Assembly: GCA_001939145.1 (NCBI GenBank)
Contig: LSRX01000071.1
Location: 495,462 to 559,461, forward strand
Reading direction: 5' to 3'
Source of the DNA: Symbiodinium microadriaticum
Taxonomy: Eukaryota > Sar > Dinophyceae > Suessiales > Symbiodiniaceae
Length of the DNA: 64,000 bases
The position numbers were made by a program, and so were the translations under genes. Numbering within the stretch: the first letter of the stretch is position 1; each line of letters starts with the position of its first letter. The notes beneath the pieces are model-generated. The model saw only the letters and a program-made list of their open reading frames with translations, had not been told where the DNA came from and did not search any database. Below, piece by piece: positions 40,051-50,972 of the stretch.

Positions 40051-40130
40051 GACTTTGTTAAAGGGCCAGGTCTGGTCCCGGTCGGTTGCGAGGCCGCCCA
40101 CCCACAGAAGCTGGACGGCCCATGCCTTGA
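40051..40130 (+). CDS. Exon-like island with repeat-derived donor
   Basis: It reads DFVKGPGLVPVGCEAAHP and QKLDGPCLE, ending TTGA|GTTTAGGG. Unknown product. The left side is also G-rich repeat, so the acceptor is unclear. Confidence 0.35.
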
Positions 40131-40498
40131 GTTTAGGGTCTCAGGGTTTGGGGTTTAGGGCATGTCAGAGAATCGAGCTCACCCTGAAGTCACCAACGGG
40201 CCATGAATTGTATGGATTTTCTGCATACGGTTGAGTGAATATTCCTCAACTTGGGGGGGCCTTCCCGGGCGCAAACCCTCATATACTAAGTGTCAAGCTT
40301 CCAGCAGAGGGCACTGTCTGCAAAAGAATCCTTAACGATTGAGTCCCTAGAGATTAGGGTTTATTGTTAGACTTTGGAGTTAAAGGGCTGGCTCTTTGAC
40401 AACTTCAGATGCCCTGCCCTGAGCCCTGTATTCAGGTGGCTTAAACCCTAAACTCCAGACCCTGAGCACCAAGCCCTTAACCCCCAAACACTAAGCTT

Positions 40499-40573
40499 AG
40501 GTTCCCCAGTAGTATATTAAAACCAAATAGTAGGAAAAAGTGTACCCTTATCATTAAGGGGCTTCTGGTGAAT
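40499..40573 (+). mobile_element. Family M foldback element
   Basis: AGGTTCCCCAGTAGTATATT to TTAAGGGGCTTCTGGTGAA; carries AACCAAATAGTAGGAAAAA. Confidence 0.6.
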
Positions 40574-40602
40574 CTAGAAGCCCTCACACTCTAGGTGCCG
40601 GC

Positions 40603-40701
40603 ATGATGAAGCCCATCTGCGCGACCGTGCATACGCTTAAGAAGGAGATGCAGAAGCCTTCGGAAATGCGAATGGAGCCTCGGTTCAGCGTGTTTTTTTA
40701 A
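40603..40701 (+). CDS. Short ORF or exon, 32 codons
   Basis: It reads MMKPICATVHTLKKEMQK and PSEMRMEPRFSVFF, then TAA after a poly-T. GC-rich, good texture, tandem ATGs. It could be a first exon spliced before the poly-T. Confidence 0.3.
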   Translation: MMKPICATVHTLKKEMQKPSEMRMEPRFSVFF

Positions 40702-41312
40702 ATTTTATGGGCCTTATTGGGTCTTAGGGTTTCTTTCATAGGAGGACTTCAGAAGGGCTTGATAGGGGTATCTATACAGGGCTTATTGGGGCAAGTCTTT
40801 CAATAGGTTCTTTATGTCGGCTTTATGGCGGTGGTTGTAAGGCTCAGAGAACTTATATGGCTCACGGTTGCTTTTGGAATGTTAAGGCCTCCATACTTAG
40901 ATTTATGCCTCAAGCTGTCTCTGTGTGTGTGTGTGTGTTTGTTTGTTTTGCTTCGGGCTTGAGGGCCATTCAGTTTCAGCACGTTCAACTATTTCGTTCT
41001 GATGGTTAGGCGGTGGTCAGCTCGAGGAAACAGCTTGGTTCGTGGTTTGCAATGGAGGTTCTGTTTATGTGAGAGTCAACTAATTATGCCATGGAGCGGT
41101 TCCATCTCAATTCGCAGGAACACGACCCCTTCAAGGAACCCTAATCTCTCAGGACACAAACCCCTTATCGTCCCGCTAATTCGCCGCCCTGCATAAATCC
41201 TATAGTACCCTTACAGGAGCCTGTTAAAGGATCCTTTACACTCTTGTAATCCCTCAAAGGAACCCGTTATAGAACCCTTATAGAGACCGATGTAGATCCC
41301 TTTAGGGAACCC

Positions 41313-41350
41313 TGTATATTCCTTAATTCAGGGGTATTGGGTTCTCTGGG
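41313..41350 (+). mobile_element. Family J right-end fragment
   Basis: ATATTCCTTAATTCAGGGGT then ATTGGGTTCTCTGGG. Confidence 0.55.
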
Positions 41351-41514
41351 AAGCTCCCAGGAAACAATCGCTGGAGAAAGCCCGCTGGAGCTCTCCACCA
41401 TCCTGCGCAGGCCTGCGTGCCCCAAGGAGCTGTAAAAGGGTGCGTGGAGGGACCTTGGGGTTTGGGGTTTTAGGGTTTAGGGTTTAGGGTAGGGGGACTT
41501 TGAAACCCTAAACA

Positions 41515-41757
41515 AGGGACCTTGAAACCCTAAACCCTAAACTACAGGGACCTTTAAAGCCCAAACAGGGACCTTTTAAATCCTAAACCCTACTTGGAGG
41601 CTTAGGGCTTAGGGGACTTAGTAAGTATAGAAGGGTGCGTAACGGGACCTTTACACCCTAAACCCTAAGTAACGGGACTTTACAAACCCCGAACCCTAAG
41701 CAAAGGGACTTTACAAGCCCTCAACCCTCAGTAAAGGGACCTTTACACCCTAAACCC
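41515..41757 (+). repeat. Minisatellite of about 30 bp (left array)
   Basis: Units of CCCTAAGTAACGGGACCTTTA type, broken by a family E end (41591-41630). Confidence 0.75.
41591..41630 (+). mobile_element. Family E single-end fragment
   Basis: TACTTGGAGGCTTAGGG then GGGGACTTAGTAAGTA. Confidence 0.6.
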
Positions 41758-41792
41758 TACTTGGAAGCCTTGGGGACTTAGTAAGTAGTTGG
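41758..41792 (+). mobile_element. Family E single-end fragment
   Basis: TACTTGGAAGCCTTGGGGAC then TTAGTAAGTAG, directly before the coding island. Confidence 0.6.
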
Positions 41793-41977
41793 AGCGCGGC
41801 GCGCATCTGTACACGAGGTTTCCTGTGCTTCAGACTTCTTCAGGAGGTTTTTTCAGGGGGTTTGCTGTGCGCTGTGCTTCCGAGTTGTTGTGGGGGTTGC
41901 CTGTGCGAGTCATGCAGGGGGGGGTGGGGGGGGGGGCTGATAACGTTCATTTGTGCCGCGTCCACAGAGCGGGCTCG

Positions 41978-42241
41978 ATGAAGTGGCTGGCCCTCTTGTT
42001 GTATGTCGTGCTGGTGCTGCGGCTGAGCAATGTCGCTGACCTCCGCCTAAAGAGGGCATCTTCGTGTCCACGCAAAGTAGTTTCAGGCATTCTGAACAAG
42101 CTGAAAATACACGAATTCCCTAGGCGAAACCACGATTTTGCCTGTTTCCCCCTTAGTAGTGCTGCTTCTACACTACTCGTTCGAGAACCTGGTCTAAATC
42201 CTCGCAAAAAACACTACATTCAGCATGTTTCTAACCCTTGA
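41978..42241 (+). CDS. Candidate small secreted or membrane-anchored protein, 87 aa
   Basis: ATG at 41978 opens MKWLALLLYVVLVLRLSN, a typical signal peptide or signal anchor, followed by VADLRLKRASSCPRKVV, LNKLKIHEFPRRNHDF and a C-terminal HYIQHVSNP. The mature part is basic and small. The frame also runs upstream to 41789, but that part (with a poly-G tract) looks non-coding, and an acceptor CGTCCACAG lies just before the ATG. The island sits between two matching minisatellite arrays. Location in the secretory pathway is inferred from the N-terminus only; no family recognised. Confidence 0.5.
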   Translation: MKWLALLLYVVLVLRLSNVADLRLKRASSCPRKVVSGILNKLKIHEFPRRNHDFACFPLSSAASTLLVREPGLNPRKKHYIQHVSNP

Positions 42242-42302
42242 AAGTTATTCGCCTAGCCCAAAAAAGCACGTACACCTGAGCGCCGCGGACCTAGTTTCTA
42301 CG

Positions 42303-42640
42303 GGTGCGTAACGGGACCTTTATAAGCTTTAAACCCTAAGTAACGGGACTTTACAAACCCCAAGCCCTAAGCAAAGGGACCTTTACACCCCAAGCCCTAA
42401 GTAAAGGGACCTTTAAACCCTAAACCCTAAGTAAAGGGACCTTTAAACCCGAAACAGGGGCCTTTGAACCCGGAACCCTAGGTAACGGGACCTTTACAAA
42501 CCCTAAATCCTAAGCAACGGGACCTTTAAACCCTAAACACGGACCTTCAAAACCCTAAACCCTACGTAAAGGGACCGTTACACCCTAAACCCTAATTAGC
42601 GGGACCTTTAAGCCCTAAAGCCTCAGCGGGAACCCTTTAA
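42303..42640 (+). repeat. Minisatellite of about 30 bp (right array)
   Basis: Begins GGGTGCGTAACGGGACCTTT, the same as the left array at 41634, and continues with units of AAGTAAAGGGACCTTTA type. Confidence 0.8.
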
Positions 42641-42883
42641 CAGAGCCCTTAACGGGAAATCTTTCGGGTCCAGGGTTTGTAGTAAGGTTATGGGTTTAAG
42701 GTTTGGGGTGTAGGGGTTTGGGTTTAGGGGTGTTCAGGGTTTAGGGTTCAGGCTTTCGGAGTGTAGGGCTTAGGCTTCTCGTTAACGCCACATATCAGCT
42801 GCATGTTCGGGAAACAAAACAGAACAAGGAACCCTATCAAGGCTGAAGCAAGTAGCAGCAGCTTATATCCTTGCTTTTACCTT

Positions 42884-42971
42884 AGTAGTAGAGTAGGTAA
42901 CCTTTATTAACCTTTTTGGGGTACTATAAAACCCCTGTATACTCCCAAAGGTTAACCTTTAGTTTCCCTAG
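42884..42971 (+). mobile_element. Family P element
   Basis: TAGTAGTAGAGTAGGTAACC to GGTTAACCTTTAGTTTCCC. Confidence 0.6.
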
Positions 42972-43009
42972 GATAGAAGAAGGCTAAAGGAACCTTTGTC
43001 AGACAACCA

Positions 43010-43726
43010 TTGCCAGCCCCCTCTCTTGCAAGTATTGCTGAGGAATCTACAGCGCAGGAGCCAGGAGTCCGTGAAGAAGATCGAGGTCATTCTCAAACTG
43101 AACAACCGGAGCAAGTGTTGGACCTACTGGACACGGATTTGTCAGCGCGACCAGAAGGCAATGATCGAGATGGATCGCCAGTCTGGGACGATCAGGCGCG
43201 CCCGCACCAAGCCCTCAGATGACAAGGAGCCGGGGAAGCCTTCCGATGACAGGGAGCCGAAACCTTCCGAGCAGACCGAGGAGTCGAATCCGATGGCAGG
43301 GAGCCGAAGCCTTCCGAGCAGACCGAGGAGTCGAAGCCTTCCGAAGAGAAGGAGCCGATGCCTTCCGAGGAGGCTCAGGAACCCCTCCCCAGGGGGGCGA
43401 CGACATCCGTAGGCTGGATTAGGGTGGCAATCCCTGGCAGCTCCACTGCTGCCCAGCTTCTTCGGATGTGCTGGGAACGAAGCAAAATGCCGGGGCTCTC
43501 GAAGATCCGAGACTATGAGGGCAAGGAGCTCAATTTGGCTCAGCCCCTTAGAGAGCAGATTGTGCAAGAGGTTAAACGCCTAATCGCCGAGGAGCCAGCC
43601 CCTGCGAGCTTGGGGACCTCAGTGACAGCGACAGCTGAGCCGGGGAAGCCTTCCGATGACAGGGAGCCGAAGCCTTCCGAGCAGACCGAGGAGCCGGGGG
43701 TAGACCGAAGCGCCGAGCTTGTCTAA
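43010..43726 (+). CDS. Acidic repeat protein with two frame changes
   Basis: No single frame is open across the region, but joined frames give a coherent protein. Part one is acidic (ASIAEESTAQEPGVREED, LDLLDTDLSARPEGND). Part two, about 43200-43290 in another frame, has KPSDDKEPGKPSDDREPK and PSEQTEE. Part three returns to the first frame with more PSEQTEE and SEEKEPMPSEEAQEP units. It then has a globular-looking stretch (GWIRVAIPGSSTAAQLL, LAQPLREQIVQEVKRLIAEE), another GKPSDDREPKPSEQTEE and stop. About 60 bp is nearly identical between 43226 and 43634. At 43288 a four-base loss (GCCT) relative to sister units explains the second shift. It could be a pseudogene, an assembly error in a repeat, or introns I cannot see. 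No ATG is seen at the start; an acceptor-like TTTGTCAG lies just before. Confidence 0.5.
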
Positions 43727-43978
43727 GTCAGGAATCAATCAGAACACCGTAACCCCAACCCTGATCCTTCACGACCGCTGAACCTGTTACAGGGCACCCT
43801 AAACCCTAAACCCCAACTGGTACGTAGTTGCATACCTTTAGAGTCCTACCCTCCCCTGTTGTTCGGGTACTTACTTTTCGATTTAAGAGGTCCTAGCTGA
43901 GCCTTAGCCGGCATGCTCGGTGCCTAAATAAGGGGTAGGTCATGTCAGCAGGACCCTCAAGGAACCCAAAAAGCCCTC

Positions 43979-44092
43979 AGGCTCCAAAGGACCTGATAAT
44001 CATGTAATCATGTACTTGGGTTACGGATAGTGGTTTTGTAGGTTAGTAAGCAGAAGAGTATATGATTATTGGGCACTTGGACCCTTAGGGTA
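43979..44092 (+). mobile_element. Family D foldback element
   Basis: GGCTCCAAAGGACC to GGGCACTTGGACCCTTAGGG. Confidence 0.75.
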
Positions 44093-44244
44093 AGCCCTAA
44101 ACCCCCGAAGCCCTAAATGCTAAACTCTAGGAGCTGCGCAGCCAGAGACCTTCACCAGGGTTGAACTTATCATCACAGCCTTTTCGATTCCCCGGATAGT
44201 AGCTATGTAGGTTTGACCCTAAACCTTAAACCCCAAATGCGAGT

Positions 44245-44369
44245 ATACTTAGAGGCCCAGGGGGCTGAGTAAGTAGGTTATAAGTAGAGTTATAAGTACC
44301 CTAAATGAAGTTACCCCAATTGTAACCCTACTTATAACCGACTTACTAAGTCCCCTGGGCCTCCAAGTA
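44245..44369 (+). mobile_element. Family E foldback element
   Basis: TACTTAGAGGCCCAGGGGG to CCCCTGGGCCTCCAAGTA, TA-bounded. Confidence 0.9.
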
Positions 44370-44451
44370 TGACCTTTTGCCAGTTGGTCACTTAGGGTTC
44401 GAGCTAGAAGAACCACAGCTATCCTCTAGTAAAGTAGGGACTTTCTGGGTT

Positions 44452-44541
44452 ACGTAGTAGTAAAGTAGGTAACTTCTGACCCTTTCTTGGGCACCGCAAT
44501 CCATACATAAGTGATAAGGTTAGCCTTTGTTTCCCTTAAAT
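44452..44541 (+). mobile_element. Family P element
   Basis: CGTAGTAGTAAAGTAGGTAAC to GGTTAGCCTTTGTTTCCC. Confidence 0.55.
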
Positions 44542-44544
44542 TTC

Positions 44545-45120
44545 TCAACAACTAAGGTTTAGGGTAACCTCTCTAGCCACCTCTAAGCTTCGCTGAAGCG
44601 TGAGGCCAGAGATTTTGCGCCGCTTGGCACAGAGAGTACTATAGGGGTCGGAATGAGTTGAATAGCATTGTAATCGTAGAGCCCAAAAACACCGTATTCT
44701 AACCAGTGAAGCCTCGATGTTAGTTAGGATCTTTCGGAGCTTTAGAACATTGAGGTTTGTGTTCTCGTGCCGTTGCTTCAATGACCAGAATTGAACCAGA
44801 ACTTACCATCTTTTATTCTTTAGTTACTCTTTGGGGATTTCGGGGCCTAGTCTTTAGGGTAGGGTTTAGAACTTAGGTTTCGGGGTTTCGGGTAGGGGTA
44901 TGATTAGGTTGGTAAGTCGTTGACAATAATACGGTTCAGGGGCGGATTCGGCTCCAGGATTCAGGGCTTCGGGATCAAGGTAACGAGGTGTAGACTAAAC
45001 CTCGAAAACCCGAATCAAGCTTCCTAAGCTTTCATACATCCTGACACATCCTTTCACACAACCTAGCCTAGGTTCCGGAGTACCATGCTTGAACACGTTC
45101 ATTTTTGGGAACTTGTTCCA
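44545..45120. other. No confident gene
   Basis: A weak minus-strand frame at 44.55-44.78 kb (MKQRHENTNLNVLKLRKI) is possible but unsupported. The rest is unique sequence with a few TTTAGGG units. Confidence 0.25.
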
Positions 45121-45123
45121 CAA

Positions 45124-45236
45124 TGGAACCATTCATGGAATAAAAGTTTATGTGTTTCTCCCTGGTTACTTCAGAGCCCGGAACCATTCATGGAACATAT
45201 GTTTATGTTTGTTCTCTCTGGTTTACTTCGGAGCCC
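45124..45236 (+). repeat. Two-copy tandem repeat, about 56 bp
   Basis: Each unit opens GGAACCATTCATGGAA and closes GGTTACTTCAGAGCCC or GGTTTACTTCGGAGCCC. Confidence 0.8.
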
Positions 45237-45691
45237 AGTGGAAGTAAGCCTGTAAGGAATCCTTTCAGGCCTGCTCACACGACTTGCGCGGAAGACTGCA
45301 GAGGCCCAAACGCCAAACCATGAACCCTACACCCACGACTCTAACCACTCCAAAATTAAGGCCCGCAAGGCACCACATTTAAAAAGAAGGCTAGTTACCA
45401 AGGTCGCTTGATGTTCACTAGGGGCCCTAACTATGTCATTGTTTGAGGACCTCGTTAGGGTGTTGCGCTTTGAGGTAGAAGCATTAAGGGAGCCCTCAAA
45501 CCCTAAACTCTAAACCCTAAACCCTAAGCCCTAAACCCCGAAACCCTAAACCCTAAACCCCTAAACCCTGTACCGTCATTGCCCTTTGTTTCAAACCCTC
45601 GAGTTCCGAAGTCTCCACCGCACCCAGAGAGCCCATTGAACTCACTGGAACTCGCAAAGGAGCGTTTTAAGGGTTTGGGGTTTAGGGTTCT

Positions 45692-45794
45692 TTACCCATA
45701 GGCTCCTAAGTAGTTCTTTTTTGTGGTATATATATATATATTGAATCCTGCAAGGTGATCCCCAAAAGGAACTACTAAGGGGGCCTATGGGTAA
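45692..45794 (-). mobile_element. Family A element with internal AT expansion
   Basis: TTACCCATAGGCTCCTAAG to GGGCCTATGGGTAA; a TATATATATATATA run has grown in the core. Confidence 0.8.
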
Positions 45795-45959
45795 GGGAAA
45801 CCTAGCACGTCCTACCCAGGGCTTCGCCACGGCTTCGAGGATGCAGTTGCGGCCAGCGAGACACTCTCTTGAACAGTTAGCTGGTATTAGAGGTTTGCAG
45901 TGTTTTAAGTGCGAAATTCTACGGGGTGTTGTCTGATCTTGCATGTTCTTGGAGTTAGG

Positions 45960-46380
45960 GGTTTAGGGTTTAGGGGTAAGTATGAAGAAGGCTGTTCCAA
46001 GCACCTCAATGCTAGAAGGGGTGCAGGGTCTGAAAAGCCTGTACCTAGTCGGCTTTAGAGCTCAGGGTTTAGGCGTTTTGGGTTTAGGGTTTAGTACATG
46101 TTAGTGTGGCTTAAAACGTATACGCTGAGGCTCCAGCTGCCTTTAGGGTTCCTATTTAAGGATATAGGTTAGGGGTCTGTTAAGGGTTTACTATCAGCTT
46201 GGGGTTTAGGCTAGGGATCTGTTTAGGGCTTAGGGTCTAGCGTCAAGGGATCAGTTTGGGTTTGACTCTGTGAAAGGTTGCCGTGAGGCTCAGCGCTTCC
46301 TTCTTAAGGCCTCCTTTAAGGGTTTCTATAAGGGCTTGTCTGGGTTTAGGGTTTTAGGGTTTAGGGTTTAGGGATGGTTT
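45960..46380 (+). repeat. G-rich telomere-like repeat, degenerate
   Basis: Scattered TTTAGGG units with variants; no gene seen. Confidence 0.6.
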
Positions 46381-46444
46381 GGGGGGTTCGGGCTCCATGT
46401 CCGATGCTATATACTCAGGCCTTAAAGTACCTAAACCCTAAACC

Positions 46445-46568
46445 CTGCTTGGAGGCGCAGGGGACTTCATAAGTCGGTTATAAGTAGGGCTATGATTGGG
46501 AAACTCCATTTAGGATACTTATAACTCTACTTAAAACCTACTTACTTAGTCCCCTGGACCTCTAAGTA
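46445..46568 (-). mobile_element. Family E foldback element
   Basis: TGCTTGGAGGCGCAGGGGAC to CCCTGGACCTCTAAGTA. A lone A-type end (GGAGCCATGGAGCCTACGGG) follows at about 46588-46607. Confidence 0.8.
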
Positions 46569-47024
46569 GACCCTAAACCCTATATAGGAGCCATGGAGCC
46601 TACGGGTTGGAGGTAGCCCAGGGGCTTGGACGCCTCAATTTCTAAACCCTTCAACAGAATCCCGAACACCCCAAGGTTTAGGGTTTAGGGGTTTAGGGTT
46701 CAGGGGTTTAGGGTTTAGGGTTAACCCCTGAACCCTCAAACCCCAACCCCTATTGAAGGTTTTCAGCCCTAAAGGACCTAAGCCCCTCATTCCAAGAGCC
46801 CCAAGACCATACAGAACCGATTCAAGGAACCCTTTGCATTTAAGGAACCCTTTCTCAAGAAGCCTTTGAACCCTTTCAGGAAACTTCTAAGGAATCCTGA
46901 AAGGAGGCCTAAAACCTAAACCCGAAACCCTCTAATGGACCCTTTAAGGAAGCCTTAAAAGAACCCTTATTAAAACCATTAGAAGCCCTTAAAAGGGAAC
47001 CCCTCAGCAGGAATCCGCGAGTTT

Positions 47025-47150
47025 TACCCTAAAAACCCTAAACCCCTAAAACCCCTAAACCCTAAAACCCCCTAAAACCCCTAAACCCTAAAACCCCCTA
47101 AAACCCCTGACCCCTAAAACCCCTAAACCCCTAAAAGCCCTAAACCCTTT
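47025..47150 (-). repeat. C-rich telomere-like block
   Basis: CCCCTAAAACCC units. They precede a GC-rich island at 47.16-47.23 kb (GSELPDGPEPPHAWAR in one frame) whose right flank is G-rich. Confidence 0.85.
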
Positions 47151-47273
47151 TAACCGACCCAAGGTCGGCAGTGAGCTCCCTGACGGGCCTGAGCCTCCCC
47201 ATGCTTGGGCCAGGGCCTGAGCCGAACGTGGCCTTTCAAGGGGTGGCCATAGGGTTTAGTTTGGGGTTTAGGG

Positions 47274-47450
47274 ATAAAGGGCTCTTTTTGGGCTTTATGG
47301 CTTTAAAAGGATGGCCGTAAACGGGCTCTTTTTAGGCTTTAGATGGGCTAAAAGGATGACCATAAAGGGCTCTTTTTGGGCTTTAGATAGGGTGTGGGGT
47401 ATAGAAAAGGATGGCCATCAAAGGGTTGCTTTTCGGCTTTATATAGGGTT
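47274..47450 (+). repeat. Four-copy tandem repeat of about 50-60 bp
   Basis: Units of GGGCTCTTTTTGGGCTTTA and AAAAGGATGGCCATAAA type. Confidence 0.8.
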
Positions 47451-47479
47451 TGGGGTTTAGGGTTTAGAATGGTTTGGGG

Positions 47480-47576
47480 TGTGTGGGTGTGTGTGTGTGT
47501 GTGTGTCTGTGTGTGTCTGTGTGTGTCTGTGTGTGTCTGTGTGTGTCTCCGTGTGTGTGTGTGTGTGTGTGTGTTT
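47480..47576. repeat. GT microsatellite
   Basis: GTGTGT array with regular TCTGTG interruptions. Confidence 0.95.
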
Positions 47577-47699
47577 TTCAGGGGTTCCTTAAAGGCATCC
47601 ATGAGGGAGTCGATGAAGGGTTTCGGGGGGCTTCTGGGGTTCCTAAACCCTACCCGGGCCCTGAAAAGTGTACATTTTTTGAGGACTTAATAGAAGGAA

Positions 47700-48350
47700 A
47701 AGCATAATAAGCGGTTGTATTATATTTCTTCGTCTACCATGGGTTATAGTTATAAGGCCGTAGGGCGTCATTCAGGTTTAGGATTTCGGGCGGGTTTGGC
47801 GTGAAGGGTTCCCTTAAGGTTCAGGGTGTAGTGTTCTGTCAGTTCACAGAGTTTGCAAAGTTCCAGAATGGGGCTTGGGATGTAATGAACCTTCAATGGG
47901 ATTCTGTGACGAGGGTTTTAGACTAGATGCAGAGTTCTCTTAAGGTTTGGCCTTTGGGTTCCTCTGTCAGAGAAGGGTTTGGAGTTGACAATTTGAGGTT
48001 CCACCATAGTATAAGAGCTCCAGGCAGAGGTTCCCTCAAAGTTCCGCTCTAGTGTTTTGTCATGGGCGTCGAGTATGCGTTCGACAATGGGGTCGGAATT
48101 TTCCTTAAGCTGCGGATTTTCCAAGGATTTGAGGGTTTAGGGTTGAAGCTTTCTATGGTTTCCAATTCAGAAAAGCTTGCGAAGGCAGTCGTTTGTGCTT
48201 GTGGTTTGGAGTTGAGGGTCTCAGGCTCTATATTAAGGGTTTCGCTTATGGACTTTCGAGGGCTCTAGGGTTTAGGGTGTACGAACTAGTATGCCTTTTT
48301 GACTGTTCATGAGCCTGTCTCGCCGTGCCAGATGCTAAGCTGCTAACCCC
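47700..48350. other. No confident gene
   Basis: Unique sequence with short opposed frames (47.92-48.27 kb) of ordinary composition; neither strand is favoured. Confidence 0.25.
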
Positions 48351-48353
48351 CTA

Positions 48354-48640
48354 GACGCATAGCTCCAAATACCACATGCCTGACATCGTTACTACATTTC
48401 CAAATTTAACCGTAGGGTTCCTGACGATGTTCTTTAGTGTATACGTCGAGGGCACAGTGCCGGGCGTGCTGACGCCTTGCTGCAGCGGTTTTTGGTGAGG
48501 TGTCCGTCCGCCGCGTCGCGAAGGCGAGCCCGGGTGGTATGAAGCGCCGAGCTTGCAGTTCATTGGCGCACGGAGGTTTTGGACCTTGCGGAGCTGCCTC
48601 TCGTCGTGGCCGTGCCGCCCCACTGCGCCGCTTGGGACGA
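48354..48640 (-). CDS. Weak ORF, minus strand
   Basis: The part outside the family M element reads VGRHGHDERQLRKVQNLR, APMNCKLGASYHPGSPS and NIVRNPTVKFGNVVTMSG. The plus frame over the same bases is Arg-rich and looks worse. Low support. Confidence 0.2.
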
Positions 48641-48645
48641 CGTCT

Positions 48646-48754
48646 AGGTTTCCCACTAGGACCCTTTTGCCCTTTTTCTTTTTGGGTTCCCTTACTAAAA
48701 CCAAACGGTAGGAAAAAAAGGGCACCCTTATTGCTAAGGGGCTACTGGGAAAAC
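48646..48754 (+). mobile_element. Family M foldback element (full)
   Basis: AGGTTTCCCACTAGGACCC to AAGGGGCTACTGGGAAAACC; CCCTTTTTCTTTTTGGG core. Confidence 0.75.
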
Positions 48755-48839
48755 CTTGACAATGCAACTGCTCGCGACCTTCTGCTCCTCGATGTGGCCG
48801 CCTGAAGCACCTGACAGTCAAGGCAGCTGACAGCAGCCA

Positions 48840-49003
48840 CTGAGTTAGGGTTTTAGGGTTTACGGGTTTTAGGACTTTAGGGCTTTAGGGCTTTAGGGTT
48901 TACTGTTTAGTGTGAATTTAGGGTTTAAGGGTTTTAGGGTTTTGGTGCTTCAGGGTTTAGGATTTTAAGGGTTTTAGGGTCTTAGGGTTTTAGGGTTCTA
49001 GTG
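48840..49003 (+). repeat. G-rich telomere-like block
   Basis: TTTTAGGG and GCTTTAGGG units. Confidence 0.85.
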
Positions 49004-49387
49004 GACTGTCAGTCCACTGCCTCTCCTTTTTCTCGCACGCCTGCATGCGCTCCCCGCCCCCTCCCCTGCGACCATGTGCTTGAGATCCTTGGCAGTCCAA
49101 CTAACCCTAAGATCCTAAGATCCCGAGTATACAAAGTTGTACCCACTTCGGGGTTTGAAGTCTATAAATAGTAGCTACTTTGGGCTGTTTGGAGTCTTAG
49201 GATAATCGTCGGGTCCTAAGGGCGCTGAGACTACGGCACCTACCCAGACCTTCCAACATCACGTAATTTAGGAGTAGACTTTATACCCTAAAAGCCCTAA
49301 GCCCTTACGAGTCTAGGTAGACCTTCGACCCGTAACACTCAGGAACCCAAGGCCGCGGAGCCCCTAAATCTCCAGATGAAAACCTGC

Positions 49388-49460
49388 CCTAAGGGTCCAA
49401 GTACCCAAATAGCAGGGTTTCAAGGAACCCTTAGAAGAACCCTAGAGAACTACCCATATG
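49388..49460 (+). mobile_element. Joined fragments of families I and C
   Basis: AAGGGTCCAAGTACCCAAAT of family I runs into a C right tip (AGAGAACTACCCATA). Confidence 0.4.
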
Positions 49461-49664
49461 AGGATACTTACCCAACGCCATAATACGAGTTCCTACTTCA
49501 GAAATCCTACTTTCTACTATGCAGTTGCAGAGGAAAAACCCCTAAACCCTAAACCCCTAAACCCTAAACCCTAAACCCTCTCTTTGGGAAGAGCTTTTAA
49601 AGGACCGTCGGACGCTTAGTGCCGAGCTCGAGAGCCCGATCTATGGTTGAGCCCCAGGGTCTGG

Positions 49665-50140
49665 GGTTTAGGGGTTTAGGGGTTAGGGTTTAGGGTTTAG
49701 GGTTTAGGGTTTAGGGTTTAGGTGTTTAGGGGTTTAGGGGTTTAGGGTTTAAAGAGTTTACTAGACCCTAAACCCTAAACACTGAACTTATTGAGGGTTT
49801 AGGGGTTTAGGGGCTTAGGGGGTGTTAGGGTACACAGCCCCAGGCTCCTTGCGCTGTGTGTCTTCGCCGAGTCTTCCAAGTGCTTGCCACTGGCATGGCA
49901 TGTGAGCGCTCGGAAGTTTAGGGCTTAGGGATTTAGGTGGTCTAGGTGTTTAGGGTTTAGGGTTTAGGGTTTAGCCATCTAAGAGCTCGGAAGTTTAGGG
50001 CTTCGGGGTTTAGGTGTCTAAGGCTTAGGGGTGCTATAGGGGGTGTTATTCTGGAAGTTTAGGGCTCAGGGTTTAGGTGTTTAGGGCTTAGGGGGTGCTA
50101 TAGGGGTTAATTATTATGAGGGTAAGGCTTACTATATGGG
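49665..50140 (+). repeat. G-rich telomere-like block with small islands
   Basis: Long TTTAGGG runs. Repeated cassette GAAGTTTAGGGCT near 49912, 49990 and 50053. Confidence 0.8.
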
Positions 50141-50513
50141 ATACTTTGTTAAGATCAGGGGTTTCGGGCTTGTTTTGGAATGGAGACTTGGGTTGCAAGC
50201 GTTCTGAAGGCGGGGTAGTGTGGGGGCCTTAATTAGTGTAGGGTTTTGGGCTGGTTTATAGTCTTAGTGATTATACACTATAGTAAAAAACCTAAAAGGA
50301 ATAATGTACGTCATTAGTTAGGCTTCTCTCCCTAAACCCTAAACCCTAGACCCTATAAGCCCTAAACCATTAAAAGCGTTTGGCACAGTTGAAGATATTG
50401 TCGGCTGTGTGTTTCGGGCCAGGGGTTTGGATCTTGGGTGCTGGGTTCGGAGTTCTGGTAATGAAAGGGGTTGTGGACATGAATCCCTTAAAAGACGGTT
50501 TAGGATTTAGGGT

Positions 50514-50631
50514 TTAATAAGGTTTAGGCTTCAGGGTTTAGGGTTTAGGGTTTAATAAGGTTTAGGCTTCAGGGTTTAGGGTTTAGGGTTTAATAAGGTT
50601 TAGGCTTCAGGGTTTAGGGTTTAGGGTTTGG
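50514..50631 (+). repeat. Three-copy tandem repeat, 38-bp unit
   Basis: Unit GGTTTAGGCTTCAGGG plus two TTTAGGG units and TTTAATAA, apparently near-identical. Confidence 0.9.
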
Positions 50632-50972
50632 ATTGGCTGGTTGGGCTTAATTAGTGATGCCAGGTGTCCATTTAGTCCCCGATGGGCATGCTGTGCTTGA
50701 GATGAGATGCTGGCCCTTGCGAGCCCCACGCACTCCGTGCGTTCGTTTTTTGAAGTTTGTGTGCTGTCTGTCTGTTCTTGATTTAGGATGGAGGGTTTGT
50801 CTTGTTTGGATTGGGCGTTTTCCACTCTCCTAAAAAGAGCACCCACGCCTTGATGACTGAAAGATAGCCACAAGCAATTACCTACAAGCTCCATTGTAGA
50901 TCATTTCTCGGCTGGCCTTCATGGCCAGGGTCCTACTATGAGACACAAGGTAGCAGCCAGCAAATGGAGCTA

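Noticed and set aside
47348-47707. THTHTH and CVCVCV ORFs
   Set aside because: They translate the GT microsatellite.
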